DNA of 64,000 bases from Schistosoma haematobium (GCF_000699445.3 NC_067196.1:89568364-89632363), one strand, 5' to 3'; positions 12,801-23,507 are shown, counted from the first letter of the stretch. Notes: generated by a model from the letters alone, not told the origin. A program made the numbers and translations.

Positions 12801-15800
12801 TAAATTTTGCCAGATACCAACTCACCACAGTTGATGAGATATCCATGTACTCAACAGCTACCTCTTATCATTGGTTTAGACGTTAACTAAGACCAGTTCT
12901 AAAGCAACATCTTCCACTTAGAATTAGAGAAATGAATCACAATCACGCTTGTATTGTTGCTCAAAGCTATCAGAGGACTGCGTTTTCTAAATCGCTAAAA
13001 AATCTCTGAAAAGTTATCTGTTTGTTATATCTAAAAGAGCCGTAATGTAGGATAAAGCAGGTAAGTGGCTCGTGAGGAATATTAACTTCTAATCCTTTTA
13101 ATGGTTGCTATTTTACGACACATTTTTTATTATTCAATCTTACCCACATAGACCGGAAATGATCCCAACTTCAAAATTACAAGATCCAATAGTTACCAAT
13201 CCTTCAGAAGTTAACCCTATTAATTCTTTATCAAATATGCCTAAAATGAATCCTCATGACACTTCCGTTGTTGTTAATGCCAACAATTATTCTCATAAAT
13301 TTAAAAGTTTACATAAAACTGTTTATTCAACTTGTACCAGTTCAAATACTCAGAATAATAAAGATACTGTCAGTGATTATCATCATCAACAACAACATGG
13401 TCATGATAAGACGATAAATAAAACAAGTCATACCGCTGTTGATGATGAAGAAGATAATATGGAAGTATCAGATGGCGAAGAACCTTCTGATATAACAAAT
13501 CAAAGCATACTGGATAAAAAAGTAAATCCAAATGATCAGTCTGATGTATGCTCACAACAAGATAAAGATTGGCGTATATTTACTGAAGTGAAATGTAATG
13601 TAATGAAACCAATAAACTGCGTAAGTTTTATGTTTGTTTTTCCTGATTATCAAAGTTATTGTCTAATTGAAAGGTTTTGATTGAGATTAGTTTAATTGTT
13701 TATACGTTGTGTCCATCACAGATGAGTTAGGAACAACAGTATAGCATAATATATTGTTTTGTAAATCATTGGATGTGTGACGCGTCGTCGACTACTGATG
13801 GTATCTGTCCTTGTGTACTTTCTTTCAAATTCAAACTGAGGTTGATAATGATAATACTACTACTACTACTAATAATAATAATAATAATAATAATGATAAT
13901 AATAATAATAATAATAATAAGCTGATTATAGCGTAGTTACACTTAAAAGTTGTATGATTCTATAAGATTTTTTCGGAAACTGTAATCATCGTAAATTATT
14001 CCCAAATTTCATAAATTGTGTTAATCAAGTTGGTTTATAGTAACGTAATACATTGAATTAGTTTAGATTGAGTCATAAAGCTTGGCAATTAAAAATAAAT
14101 AAAGTAACGGATTAGTTTTCCAACGATTTCAGAAAGAATTAATGTGGTTGTTTCTTATCATATTCAATGAGACCGTGGTTTACACCACGGGTTGACCTTA
14201 GTTCGACAGCTACTAAAAATCCGAGAAAACTGGACAGTTCTTTCGTCCTAGTATGCAACTCCTCAGCATTATATGTCCATGACCACTAATTTGTCTGTTC
14301 ATAACGACTTCTATTCAGTATGAACAAGATACCGTTCCCTTACGGCCTTTCTGACTTTTTTTCATAGCTAACTGGAACAGCATCTGATAATAATCCTACA
14401 ACTCCTACCATTTCGCCCAACAATCCAGTAGTAGGCTTGACTGTGCCATCTGAATCTTTTATGCAACCAACTCCACCACGGCCGCCTACGTCTGTACGTA
14501 TTCCTCCTCCTCCGGCGCCTCCACCATTTGTTGTTGGGGGATTAGATAGTCAACATTCTTTCAGTCCACCACCTCCCCTTCCTTCAACATTAAATGAACT
14601 AGCTTACCATCAGCATCATATCTTACCTGTGACCAAATCCGACTCATTCATTCCACAACCTCCAGCACCACCACCAATGTTATTGAATTTGAAACAGATC
14701 AATACGACTATTACTAGTAGTGCTAGTAGCAACAGTAGTAGTGAGTTGACAAAATCTTCTGAACAATCATCTGTCAATTCTTGTGAAATTATCCAGTCGG
14801 AAAAATTATCCGCTATTGATATATTAAAAAATCTATGTCAATCATCATCTTTACAATCGTCAAAATCATCTTCCTCCTCATCGTCGTTGTTATCATCATC
14901 GTCATCATTCAATTTTTCTTCTAATGTTATGACAACATCAATTTCTTCATTTATTTCTCCTTTTTCATCTATACCACTGTCAATATCCACATCATCATCA
15001 TTATCTACTGAGAATGATATTACTTCTTCATTGTCTAATAGTAATATTCCATTATTATCACCTAATAATATTCAACAAGATATAATAATGAATTCATTAA
15101 ATTCTATTAAAAATCTACCCATTTCAACTTCTTCTTCTTCATCATCATCATCATCTTGTGAGACAAATATTCATCAAAATGTAAATAAGAAAATGATAGA
15201 AGATCCATTTGCTGTTATTTCTCGTTTAACTGGACTATCAAATTTAATGAAAAAGTAAATTAATAGTCATTTATAAATTGAATTAATTATTGTATTAAAA
15301 TCTTTTTGTGACAGTAAAAGTATAGTGAATACAGTAATAGTTTAATAAGTAATATTTCTGGTTAGCGTTTTTTAGCGAGTTAGTTTTCTACGGGATGAGG
15401 TCGCTAACCCAATGCCCAACCCTCCTCCTTTATCCGGGCTTGGGACCGGCAGTAGCCCCCGGAGGGAATCTAGGCGGAGTTAATAGTTTAATGACTAGAT
15501 GTTCAATTTTTGATCACTAAGTTCAAAGTTTAAACTGTGTCTATTTCTCCTTGAGTAGTAATCAAGTAGTATTACTAGCTTTTACACTTAACCTGAATCT
15601 TATATCCAAGTACCTGGTTTTGTTTATTTTATTTATCTATTTGAACACATAAATATTGATATAAAGGGGCACCGAATAAATATGCTTCACATAATTCACT
15701 TGATTTGTGTGTGGGTTGTGTTACTGCCCGGATGCCCAGATCGAAACAGGTAGTTTTCTTAGAGGGCCACGCTCGGAGCCTTTGACCTATATAGGTCTGA

Positions 15801-18800
15801 TTCGCAAGACAGTGGCGCAACGTCAGGAGATGCAATCCCTCATGCTAGCCGGTGAATTAATTAACTGTATAAAGCAATAAACTGATCAGTATCGAGAGAA
15901 CAATTATCTTAATGCGCAAATTTCAAAATTCAATGACTTTAATCATTTTGTCACATTTATAGGTATAAGCAGGATACAAAAACAAATGCCCTGGTACGGC
16001 CGAGAGTGGAGAGAGTCCGCTCTCCCTCTCCAAATGCTCTCACATGGCCACGCGTATATAGCCTCTGCCAGGGAAGTCCTACTCACTGCCTTCTCGTGGC
16101 ACTACTGTTGTTTACGAAAAGGAGAGGACGAAAAGCGATTGTCTGGCGCTTTAACCGGATCCCAAACCAAATCAGTGGTGCACATGGGCTCCAGTATCCT
16201 GCGGGAAGAAATGGCGTATGAACCAATTGTTGGTCACTGGCTTCCATGGGACTGCATCTCCTTACGATGTTCCACCACCTTGTGGATCAGACCTTCAGGT
16301 CGAAGGCTCGGGGAGTGGCCCTCCTAAGAAAACCACTTTCTTCGGTTTGGGCTCCCGGGCAGTATCACAGCCCTCACACATATCGAATGAGATTTGTGTG
16401 GCGCATATGTATTTGGTGCCTCCTTGTACCAATATCTATGTGTTAAAATAAATAAATAATAAGACAAAAACAAACCATTCAATGAATAATAAAAGCAAGT
16501 GCATACATTAGATTCTTATTCATTTACAAATAGAACACAATTTTGTATTTATTGAAAAGTGTTCAATGTTATTCAAATATATTAGGTGAGATACAGATTC
16601 AAATTGATTGTACAATTTTCATTCATTTCGTTTATGCCCCTCTACATATTTCTTTCTTCTTTATTATCATTGGCAATTGTTTTTCCACAATATGACAGTT
16701 AATAGATGAGGATTACTTTGTTATGGTCCGTGTGATAACCTCACTCCAGCGGTTGGATACGTTGAGTAGCATGGTTCAGAATCGTTCGCAATGGGTTAAA
16801 TGTGAATTCACTTTCTTCTATCCTCTCGATTTTAAGTCTCAGTATTCCTTCATACATATCTTACCACTCTTCCTTTTCAAACCATGCTCCACAGAGTTTA
16901 TTCATTCTTTTATCACTCCTACTATATTATTTAAATTTCTTTCGTTATTTCTATCTGGTTGTACTAATTAGGTATAGCAACTTGGGTCAGTATGCATCTG
17001 TCCCATGCTCTATACTTATATTGTCTGTTTGCTGTCAGTCATCATCGACGTGAAGCCTGTTACAGATATACATTGGTCCAAGTCACTATACTCCATTAGC
17101 ACGATGAGATTAAATTAAGAAGATTTACAATAAAAGAGACTAAAGTAACTTAGTAGCACCAACAATAAAAAAGGAACCAAGCACCGAGAATAAAGTTTCA
17201 AAAAACCAAATAGGAATGTATCTACGAAGAATTACTAGAATCCAAGATCGAGAGGAAAATAAAGAGTGAATATATCTACACCATTGTGAACGATTCTCAG
17301 TCATACTCATTTTTTTTTCACTCATGTAGTAATTAAATTAGGATAATAAATCACATTTTATCTAACGCGCCTATTGATTTGAAATTCAGTATATTTTTTT
17401 TATTACTTATTAAATTTTTCTTTTTCCCGCTTGTTTACATGTCCTCATGTGTTGTTGTAGCATCCCAGCACAATCGAATCCTATTACACTGTCAGTTACT
17501 TCCCCTGTTCCATCCAGTAACCCTGTTCTGGAATCTTTTCATGATACAATTATTTCTACTAGTACTACTATCACAACAACAACAACTGCTGCCACTGATT
17601 TATGTTGGAAAACTAACCACCTAATGAATGATCCATTGTTATTGTCATCTACCAATAATGATTTTAAATCAATAGATTGCGTTCAAGAAGCAATAACGAC
17701 CAATGCAACAATAGCAACAACAACGAATGTTTCTAATAATTCATATATACCATGTGTCAAACGATCCAGATTTTCAGATGCTATCAATATTGAAGATAAC
17801 AGTAAAACAAATGTTCCATCATCAACCACCAATGCATTATCTACTACTAATGTGACTATTTTATCTTGTACTACTCCTACGACCACAACGACTATCTCAT
17901 CATCGTCTACCAGTTCTGATCTACTACGTTGTTCGATCGATAAAAAATCATCATCATCTGTTTCTAAAACTTCAATAAATAATGACAATGAAAAACAATC
18001 GAAATTCTCTGATTTTGATAAAATTAACTCTATGAATAGTAGTAATGATAGTGATAGTTCTCCAGGCGGTGGTGATACACCTACTTTAGATGAAAGACAA
18101 GATGATTTATTATTATCGGGTAATAATGATAAAGATCAATCTCTGATATCATTTCATCCGTTTGGTACACCAGCATGTAAGTAGTTCTCTTTCTGGTTTT
18201 TGTTACTACACTACTTCTAATATCAAAATAATATTCTTAATCTTTAAGTGTACACTGTTAATCCATCATAAGCAACGTAGAATCTAGCATATTGTTTCAT
18301 TTCCAAAAAGCTCTTATACTATTATCAATACGACAAGACAGAAATTATCAAGATAAATTTCAGAATAGTAGAAGTAGTAACGAACTCATTGGTAGTAGGA
18401 AACATTAAACATAGACATTATAATTCGAGAAATTTTGATTTTATTGAATTGAAAGTGTGAATATCTTGAGACAGTGATTTAATACATCTTTGCTATTACG
18501 ATCAGTTCTCGTGGTGAAACTTCATCAGTTGAGATGGCTGCGACATGTGTTACATATCCCCAACGACCGACTGCCTCGACGTGCTATGTTTTACGGTGTT
18601 GGATTCGGTTGGAAGAAAGCTAGGGGTGGCCAGACCAAAACATGGCACAAGTCCATGAAGTCACTGACAAGTGGACTGAGTGAGCCATGTTGGTAGGTGT
18701 AGACTACCTGGTTGGGGACCGCGAGATGATAGCAACCGACGGTTAGAGACCCTGAATGACATGGCTCAAAATCGTTTGCGATGGCGCAGGTGCATCCACT

Positions 18801-21297
18801 CTTTGTGTTCTCCCAAATTATAATCTTCTGAATTCTCCATCCCCCTTTTCTCTCTTTGCAAATTTATTTCACTGAATTATACTCCTTGAATAATATCTTC
18901 AAACTATAATCTTTCGGATTACTGCTTATACTCTCACTACCTATTCCACTACGGGATTTGAATAGACAACTGCATCTGTGTTGTAATGTGGTATGGCAAC
19001 TCGAACTGATGTACGTACGTTGAAGTTCTACGTTGTTACTGGCTGACTGTGTCTTTCATCATCTCCAACTGCTTGTTACGATAATCGTACAGACTTTAAT
19101 ATATCAATTGAGAATATGCATTTCAATCAATTCTCTTCAGGTTTTCCAGTAGGTAACAACGTGGAATTTTGAACGTACGTACACCAGTTGGAGTTGCCAT
19201 ACCAAATTAATAAACCTAAAACTGATCAGCAAAATACACCATTTAAAATTTATGATTGTAAAATAAAATTATTCACGAATTCTAAACAGATGTATGGTAA
19301 GAATGAATAATAGTACTAGGTATATGAAATTAAAATAAGCAATTTAAGAAAACTATATGAACACAGTGAATTAATTAAATAAATAAATTATAATAATTGA
19401 GATCATGAGTCAATTGAAGCTAGATCACCATTGAAAACCTGGCAGTACTGGATGGCTGTTTCGTCCTACTGTTGGATGCGCAATGCTGAAGAGTCTCACA
19501 GTAGAACGAAACGGCCGTTCAGTGCTTTCAGGTTTTCCATGATGGTCTAACTTCAATTGACTCATGATCTTAACTAATAAAATCCACAAAGCCCCTTCTG
19601 AAATTGATAAATAATAATAATATATCTCGAAGTTACAAACGATCTTCATTTGCCTAAAACAACTTGTGTAGTAAGCACTGTAGAAGTGACTAAAACATTT
19701 AACATTTTCGGTTTCAAACTCCCCTCCACATAAACCGATGGAGGCCACACAAGTAACATAGCTAAAATATATCTCAATCCCAAGTATACAAGCTCGTAGT
19801 TGGCAGGTGAATTACGCATGATATGTGTATAAAATACTCTTAGAAGTTTGGTGAATATATTTACTTAAACTTATCACTACCGTGTGCGTTTGGAAATAAT
19901 CGACGATTTTGTGTCTTGTGGTAATGGCATTGTTGTCGTGTGACAGGCGAGGTCAGTTATTGTATAGTGATAGTTAGAATGGTTTCTTCTTTTTTCATTT
20001 GGGCCCACACTAAACGCTATTTGGTCATAAAATATCCATAAAACTGTGATTTCTATCTATAGGACAATAAAACATAATTTTCAGATTTGAATTCTTGGGT
20101 TTTTTCTTGTTTATCAGTCAGTCACAATGTAAAACCTGGTAAATATGTACATCGGTTCAGATTGTCATACCCCATTAGCAGAGAGAGATGAAATTGTCGG
20201 GCCGAATCCCAGAATAGTAGAGGTAGTGATAGTGGTAACGGAAAAGATTAGGCATAGAAGATACGATTCGAAAATAATATATGAATTAGTGAAATAAAAC
20301 ACAGAAAAAGTTATGGAAAATTGAGTATCTCAAAATCTGGAGACGACACAGTTTGGATGCATTTGAACCATTGCAAACAACTTTGAGTTGTCATTCAAAG
20401 TCTCTAACCATTGTTTACAATAATCACGCGGACCATCTATAGTGTATAATTTAATTAAGTGGTTCTTTAGTCATAGTCACACAAAACTGTTTTTATGTTG
20501 CCCATTTTCCTCCAATTATTTGTAATTTTCTAGCAAGTTTAGCGGATTTTTTAATTCCCAATTCATGTCATGGAACGGATCCAAAATCTTTTCTGTCAAA
20601 TATTCCTCATAGTATCGTTTCACAGACTTCAATTACTCCTTCTCCTATTCCATCATTAACATCTGGATATAGATTACCATTTTGTAATCTTTCAAATTCT
20701 ATGAACAATACTACTTCAATTCCTGTTGTCAATTCAATGAATATACCTTCAACACAATTATCAATGATCCAACCAACTGTACTAACAGCGAATAATAATC
20801 CTAACATGCCTATAACGAATTCACAGGTATACTGAAGAATTTTGTTTGTAATGTGTTTCTCTATATATAATTGAACAATAAAATTTCTATTCGTTTAGTA
20901 CGGTAAAGATAACGCTACGAAGTGACATCAGCACTCATGCCCTGTAACAACACACGAGATCAAGTTGGTCACAATGACTGACTGACAATTAATCCCAATT
21001 ATCATGACTTTTATATCATCAGTCAATTAGAGAAAACATAAAACGGAATAAACATCATTGTGCATGGGCTTAAGTGCTCGTATTTCACACCAGCATAAAG
21101 AGAGGGAATAATATCTATTACGATGAAATATTATATATAGAAACAGACAAGATCGAGTAATGTAAAGTATGGGATGATAGCTTAAACTATATCGAGATAC
21201 AAAGAATGAAGATAACCATTATAACACTGCAATTAGTTTCAGGCAGTGTTATGCAACATTTCCAAATGCCCTGGTACGGCCGAGAGTGGGGAAAGTC

Positions 21298-21345
<48 letters not shown>

Positions 21346-22425
21346 AAATGCTCTCACATGGCCACGCGTATATAGCCTCTGCCAGGGAAGTACTGCTCAC
21401 TGCCTTCTCGTGGCACTACTTTTGTTTACGAAATTGAGAGGACGAAAAGCGAATGTCCGGCGCTTTAACCGGATTCCAAACCAATAGTACACATGGGCTC
21501 CAGTATCCTGCGGGAAGAAATGGCGTATGAACCAATTGTTGGTCACTGGCTTCCATGGGACTGCATCTCCTTACGATGTTCCACCACCTTGTGGATCAGA
21601 CCTTCAGGTCGAAGGCTCGGGGAGTGGCCCTCCTAAGAAAACCACTTTCTTCGGTTTGGGCTCCCGGGCAGTATCACAGCCCTCACACATATCGAATGAG
21701 ATTTGTGTGGCGCATATGTATTTGGTGCCTCCTTGTACCAATATCTATGTGTTAAAATAATAATAATCCAACCATTGATTAAAATTATCTCCTCGACTGC
21801 AATTTAAAAGAATATAATCACCTGCGACATGGTTCAATTCTAAGGTTTTATTAGTAAAATGGTTATATCGTCCGCTTAGAGTCGGAATAGCACTCAAGTT
21901 TGTTGCAATATCAGCATTTCAATCTCTTGTTATTATCAATTTTTGATCATTCATTTTTTTATTCAATCGATTTATTATCTATAGGTAGCTCCTGGACTAA
22001 CTCATTCAAATATGATGTTTTATGATCCAATGACAAGAATGCCTATTACTCCTAGACCATTAGTACCTGGACCTTTTATGATATCACCTCAGCAAACACG
22101 TTCAATAGCAACAGTTCCAGCACAGAATAATTTACAATTACCAACTACACTATTTCGTGGACAGAATTGGTCACAATCGTTAGTCAATCAAACAACATCG
22201 TTACAACGTCCTCCATCTAATGATTTTTGGGCACTGATGAGTACAGTTCCCCCACCTCCTCCTCCGCCTCCACCACCACCACCACAACAACCTTCAACTC
22301 TATCCCAACTGCCTACACTTTCACCATTTAATCCAACTCAAATACGTCAACCATTAATTGGAGGGATGTTGCTTAATCCAAATTCATGGATGTTCTCTTC
22401 AACTAATCGAGATCAAAAAAAATAA
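424..22425 (+). CDS. RPRD2-like protein (CTD-interaction-domain protein), 3' eleven exons, 5'-partial
   Basis: Regulation of nuclear pre-mRNA domain (RPRD) proteins bind the phosphorylated C-terminal repeats of RNA polymerase II in the nucleus. I join exons 424-556, 598-698, 743-828, 2102-2263, 6668-6811, 7591-8297, 13152-13620, 14368-15254, 17461-18176, 20534-20826 and 21985-22425. All junctions are GT/AG and the phases match through about 1,379 codons to the TAA at 22423. The first exons give the second half of a CID ([16 protein letters not shown], then [12 protein letters not shown]). Exons 4-5 give a helical region ([19 protein letters not shown]) like the CREPT region, and the remainder is low-complexity Ser/Asn/Pro. 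Length and architecture fit RPRD2 (human protein about 1,460 aa) better than the short RPRD1A/B. The start of the CID is missing from the window. The orthology call is inference from motif recognition. Confidence 0.75.
829..2101. other. Intron holding one SINE-like insertion
   Basis: The intron runs from donor GTAAGT to acceptor AAATAG. Apart from the SINE-like copy at 1133-1609 and its target-site duplications, I see only AT-rich sequence. Confidence 0.6.
1133..1609 (+). mobile_element. ~480-bp SINE-like repeat, copy 1, with target-site duplication
   Basis: This copy is nearly identical to copies at 9.9, 16.0 and 21.3 kb. It starts near GCCCCGGTACGG, contains CTCTCACATGGCCACGCG, and ends in TGTGTTAAAATAAATAAATA. 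An 11-bp direct repeat, ATACTTTTTAA, flanks it at 1122-1132 and 1610-1620, which indicates target-primed retroposition. It has no long conserved protein and no clear RNA polymerase III boxes. The family name is unknown to me. Confidence 0.8.
2102..2263 (+). CDS. RPRD2-like exon d (helical linker)
   Basis: This 54-codon phase-0 exon begins [20 protein letters not shown]. It lies between acceptor AAATAG and donor GTAAGT. The charged heptad-like start suggests the beginning of the coiled-coil region after the CID. Confidence 0.75.
3050..4378 (+). mobile_element. RTE-like LINE, 5'-truncated, degenerate
   Basis: The reverse-transcriptase palm is visible as [19 protein letters not shown] and [10 protein letters not shown] at 3200-3360. 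After frameshifts a C-terminal region reads [16 protein letters not shown] and [18 protein letters not shown] at 3660-3930. The 3' end has a TTA microsatellite at about 4227-4250 and the tail TGTGTGGCGCATACATATTT with AAATAAATAA. The endonuclease half is missing. It sits inside the RPRD2-like gene in the same orientation. The clade (RTE, Perere-3-like) is my judgement from motif style. Confidence 0.8.
4512..4736. mobile_element. MITE-like inverted-repeat element
   Basis: Two arms of about 60 bp are imperfect reverse complements: 4513-4572 (GTATGTCTTGTCGTTTAATG...) and 4675-4735 (...ATTAAATGACAAGACATATC). About 100 bp lie between them. There is no coding capacity. I could not find a convincing target-site duplication. 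Confidence 0.6.
4740..6667. other. Remainder of the fourth visible intron
   Basis: AT-rich sequence without a gene or any repeat I can name. The segment at about 5820-6180 is less AT-rich and contains motifs that could belong to an old retroelement terminus, but I cannot support a call. Confidence 0.4.
6668..6811 (+). CDS. RPRD2-like exon e (coiled coil)
   Basis: This 48-codon phase-0 exon begins [20 protein letters not shown] and ends EVAVVVN before donor GTAAGT. The amphipathic helix fits the dimerising coiled-coil part of RPRD proteins. Confidence 0.8.
6893..7060 (-). repeat. tRNA-like/hammerhead SINE fragment
   Basis: Read on the minus strand, the copy has a tRNA-like head (GACTCAGTGGTCTATAGG) followed by a decayed hammerhead segment. 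It matches the copies at 33.6, 41.1 and 43.0 kb. Confidence 0.55.
7170..7415 (-). mobile_element. SR2-like LINE 3'-end fragment
   Basis: Minus-strand reading gives the C-terminal signature of SR2-like RTE LINEs, with [20 protein letters not shown] and [10 protein letters not shown]. It ends with the short CGTAAGTAC-type terminus. Only the last ~80 codons remain. Confidence 0.75.
7591..8297 (+). CDS. RPRD2-like exon f (acidic, low complexity)
   Basis: The exon starts [20 protein letters not shown], continuing the conserved helix. It then becomes Ser/Thr-, Asp- and Asn-rich, with an acidic run [10 protein letters not shown]. It ends in phase 2 at donor GTAACT. Confidence 0.8.
8438..11560 (-). 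mobile_element. SR2-like (RTE clade) LINE, degenerate, split by a SINE-like insertion
   Basis: From high to low coordinates it encodes an endonuclease segment ([16 protein letters not shown], 10923-11537), a linker (10385-10909) and reverse-transcriptase remnants ([15 protein letters not shown] at about 9330-9380; [15 protein letters not shown] near 8530). The RT part has several stops and frameshifts. The last ~80 codons and 3' end are absent, which is unusual for 5'-truncating LINEs and points to later deletion. A SINE-like copy at 9906-10387 interrupts it. It lies in an intron of the RPRD2-like gene, antisense to it. Confidence 0.8.
9906..10387 (+). mobile_element. ~480-bp SINE-like repeat, copy 2, nested in the LINE
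   Basis: Full-length copy from AAATGCCCTGGTACTG to the TGTGTTAAAATAAAATAAAA tail. The LINE sequence resumes on both sides, so the LINE was there first. I could not define a clear target-site duplication. Confidence 0.8.
11585..12900 (-). mobile_element. RTE-like LINE endonuclease region, degenerate
   Basis: Minus-strand reading at 11680-12126 gives an endonuclease/exonuclease/phosphatase segment ([17 protein letters not shown], then [20 protein letters not shown]). The terminal Asp-His motif is lost. It differs from the SR2-like copy next to it. Beyond 12130 the homology decays into short pieces. Confidence 0.6.
13152..13620 (+). CDS. RPRD2-like exon g (Asn/Ser-rich, acidic patch)
   Basis: It runs from acceptor CACATAG (phase 2) to donor GTAAGT (phase 0). 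It contains an acidic stretch [17 protein letters not shown] and ends [18 protein letters not shown]. The surrounding low-complexity text is His/Asn-rich. Confidence 0.75.
13855..13922. repeat. (CTA)n/(AAT)n microsatellite
   Basis: A run of ACT units followed by AAT units, interrupted by single GAT units, within an intron. Confidence 0.9.
14163..14300 (-). repeat. tRNA-like/hammerhead SINE fragment
   Basis: A partial minus-strand copy containing the complement of the hammerhead strand GGACGAAAGAACTGTCC, plus degenerate flank. The tRNA-like head is rearranged. Confidence 0.45.
14368..15254 (+). CDS. RPRD2-like exon h (proline and serine tracts)
   Basis: The exon starts [17 protein letters not shown]. 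It has three proline clusters ([28 protein letters not shown]) that could bind WW, SH3 or profilin-type partners. Long serine runs made of TCA/TCT repeats follow, and the end is less biased ([17 protein letters not shown]). Donor GTAAAT begins at 15255 in phase 2. An in-frame TAA overlaps this donor, so intron retention would end the protein at once. Confidence 0.75.
15625..15862 (-). mobile_element. ~480-bp SINE-like repeat, copy 3 (5'-truncated, old)
   Basis: Minus-strand 3' half of the SINE-like family with about 20-25% divergence by eye. The tail reads GTGTTCAAATAGATAAATAA. Confidence 0.7.
15987..16463 (+). mobile_element. ~480-bp SINE-like repeat, copy 4, with target-site duplication
   Basis: Full-length copy flanked by the perfect 11-bp direct repeat ACAAAAACAAA at 15976-15986 and 16464-16474. 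The close match to copies 1, 2 and 5 indicates recent activity. Confidence 0.85.
16690..17310. mobile_element. RTE-like LINE 3' remnants on both strands
   Basis: A + strand remnant at 16735-16830 (GGTTCAGAATCGTTCGCAAT) and a - strand remnant at 17215-17310 share the 3' terminal text of the RTE-like family. Neither has coding potential. Confidence 0.5.
17461..18176 (+). CDS. RPRD2-like exon i (Ser/Thr-rich)
   Basis: Acceptor TTGTAG completes the phase-2 codon from exon h and gives [20 protein letters not shown]. Thr and Ser homopolymer-like tracts follow, then a better-composed end ([28 protein letters not shown]). Donor GTAAGT is at 18177. Confidence 0.75.
18480..19063 (+). mobile_element. 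RTE-like LINE 3' end, copy on + strand
   Basis: C-terminal text [20 protein letters not shown] and [20 protein letters not shown] is visible at 18520-18670. It is followed by a 3' UTR and the terminal motif GGTATGGCAACTCGAACTGA near 18990. Confidence 0.7.
19140..19205 (-). repeat. Inverted copy of the RTE-like 3' terminal motif
   Basis: The segment ACGTACGTACACCAGTTGGA with AGTTGCCATACC is the reverse complement of the terminus at 18985-19045. The two face each other across ~100 bp. Confidence 0.6.
19402..19605. repeat. Palindromic hammerhead-SINE remnant
   Basis: The left arm 19402-19475 is the reverse complement of the right arm 19501-19569 with few mismatches. Between them lies a decayed hammerhead core: CTGAAGA at 19486-19492 and GAAAC at 19508-19512. 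Stem II is weakened. Confidence 0.65.
20108..20430 (-). mobile_element. RTE-like LINE 3' end fragment
   Basis: On the minus strand it reads the LINE end: a degenerate coding end at 20375-20430, then the terminal motif near 20140-20180 (GGTATGACAATCTGAACCGA). Confidence 0.6.
20534..20826 (+). CDS. RPRD2-like exon j
   Basis: The exon begins [20 protein letters not shown] and continues with Ser/Asn/Pro-rich sequence to [10 protein letters not shown] before donor GTATAC. Phases 1 (in) and 0 (out) fit both neighbours. Confidence 0.75.
21262..21765 (+). mobile_element. ~480-bp SINE-like repeat, copy 5, with CT expansion
   Basis: Full-length copy in which the short CTCTCCCTCTC segment of the family has grown into a perfect (CT)n tract at 21299-21344. 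The tail ends TTAAAATAATAATAAT. No clear target-site duplication. Confidence 0.8.
21985..22425 (+). CDS. RPRD2-like terminal exon
   Basis: The exon starts [20 protein letters not shown], contains an uninterrupted 12-proline run (TVPPPP...QQPSTL) and ends STNRDQKK with TAA. The Pro-rich C-terminus fits the family. Confidence 0.8.
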   Translation, partial: VAPGLTHSNMMFYDPMTRMPITPRPLVPGPFMISPQQTRSIATVPAQNNLQLPTTLFRGQNWSQSLVNQTTSLQRPPSNDFWALMSTVPPPPPPPPPPPPQQPSTLSQLPTLSPFNPTQIRQPLIGGMLLNPNSWMFSSTNRDQKK

Positions 22426-23129
22426 TATGAATTACATCGGATAGTACTTCCCATCTTCATTCTGTTGTTTATATATTTATATCTTCTATGGATTATCCAT
22501 TCAAAATATGATATACATTATACTTTACGTATCATTATTTTCAACATTGTACAGGAAAACAATTCATATGACAATCAGATTCCAAACAAAACAATTTACA
22601 TCATAATTACCATAGTATTCAACAATTCCTAATTATTATTGACCACAACTAACAAATGTATATTTTGATGATTGTGTTCTTTTCTTTTTATGAACCAAAA
22701 ACAAATTATCTAATCTTAGTTTTAAAATAATACATGTATATGAGATGAGTAGGGGTGTGTATGTGTGTGTGTGTGAGTGTCTGTTTGTATCCATGTGAGA
22801 TAATCAATTTCACTTGGAATTTTAATAGTTTCCTACTTAAAAGTCCACTTTTTTTTATAAAAAAAAAAGAGACAAACAATATATATGAATGAATATATAA
22901 ATATATGTGTGTTTGTGAGTGAACTCTTTCACATGTTTTTTTTTCTTGTACATTGTCAAAGCTTTTAAAATGTATTTTATATTATGTGACCTTGTTTTTT
23001 GTAGTTTTGCAAGTGTTATCTACAATGAATATTAATATTGTTCTCAGGACAATGATGGTCATGATAGAAAAATTAAGGTTCGAATTATATTTTCCGTTCA
23101 TACTACTTACGACAATGATGGTAAATCAG

Positions 23130-23460
23130 TTGATGAAGTTGTGAATCTTCATCGACTGAGATGGTTGGGCCACGTGTTCCGTATGCCTGAACACCGATTA
23201 CCACGACGCGCCATGTTGTCTAGTGTTGAAAATGGTTAGAAGAAAGTTAGGGGCGGCCAAACCAAAACGTGGCATCAGTGCTTGAAGACACTAACTCCTA
23301 GTCTGAGTCATGTTGGTAGATGCAGACTACTTGTTTGGGGTTCGCGTGACTATCGTAACCAATGGTTGGAGACTGTGGGTGACATGGCTCAGAATCGATC
23401 AACAATGGAGTAGGTGTATACACCCTCTGTCTTACCTTAAACTATGAGATTAAAATTGCT
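23130..23460 (+). mobile_element. RTE-like LINE 3' end fragment
   Basis: A degenerate coding end (LHRLRWLGHVFRMPEHRLPR) is followed by a short 3' UTR. It matches the copies at 18.5 and 32.2 kb. Confidence 0.7.
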
Positions 23461-23507
23461 CCATATCTTTCTTTCCACAAACGGATTATTTCTTCCTGTA
23501 CTATTCA

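Noticed and set aside
15256..15258. TAA as the end of the RPRD2-like gene
   Set aside because: A donor overlaps it, and three further phase-matched exons follow with the same composition.
17683..17988. Minus-strand 101-aa ORF
   Set aside because: Shadow of the Ser/Thr-rich RPRD2-like exon.
21206..21487. 93-aa ORF with SLSLSL repeat
   Set aside because: Translation of the CT tract inside a SINE-like copy.
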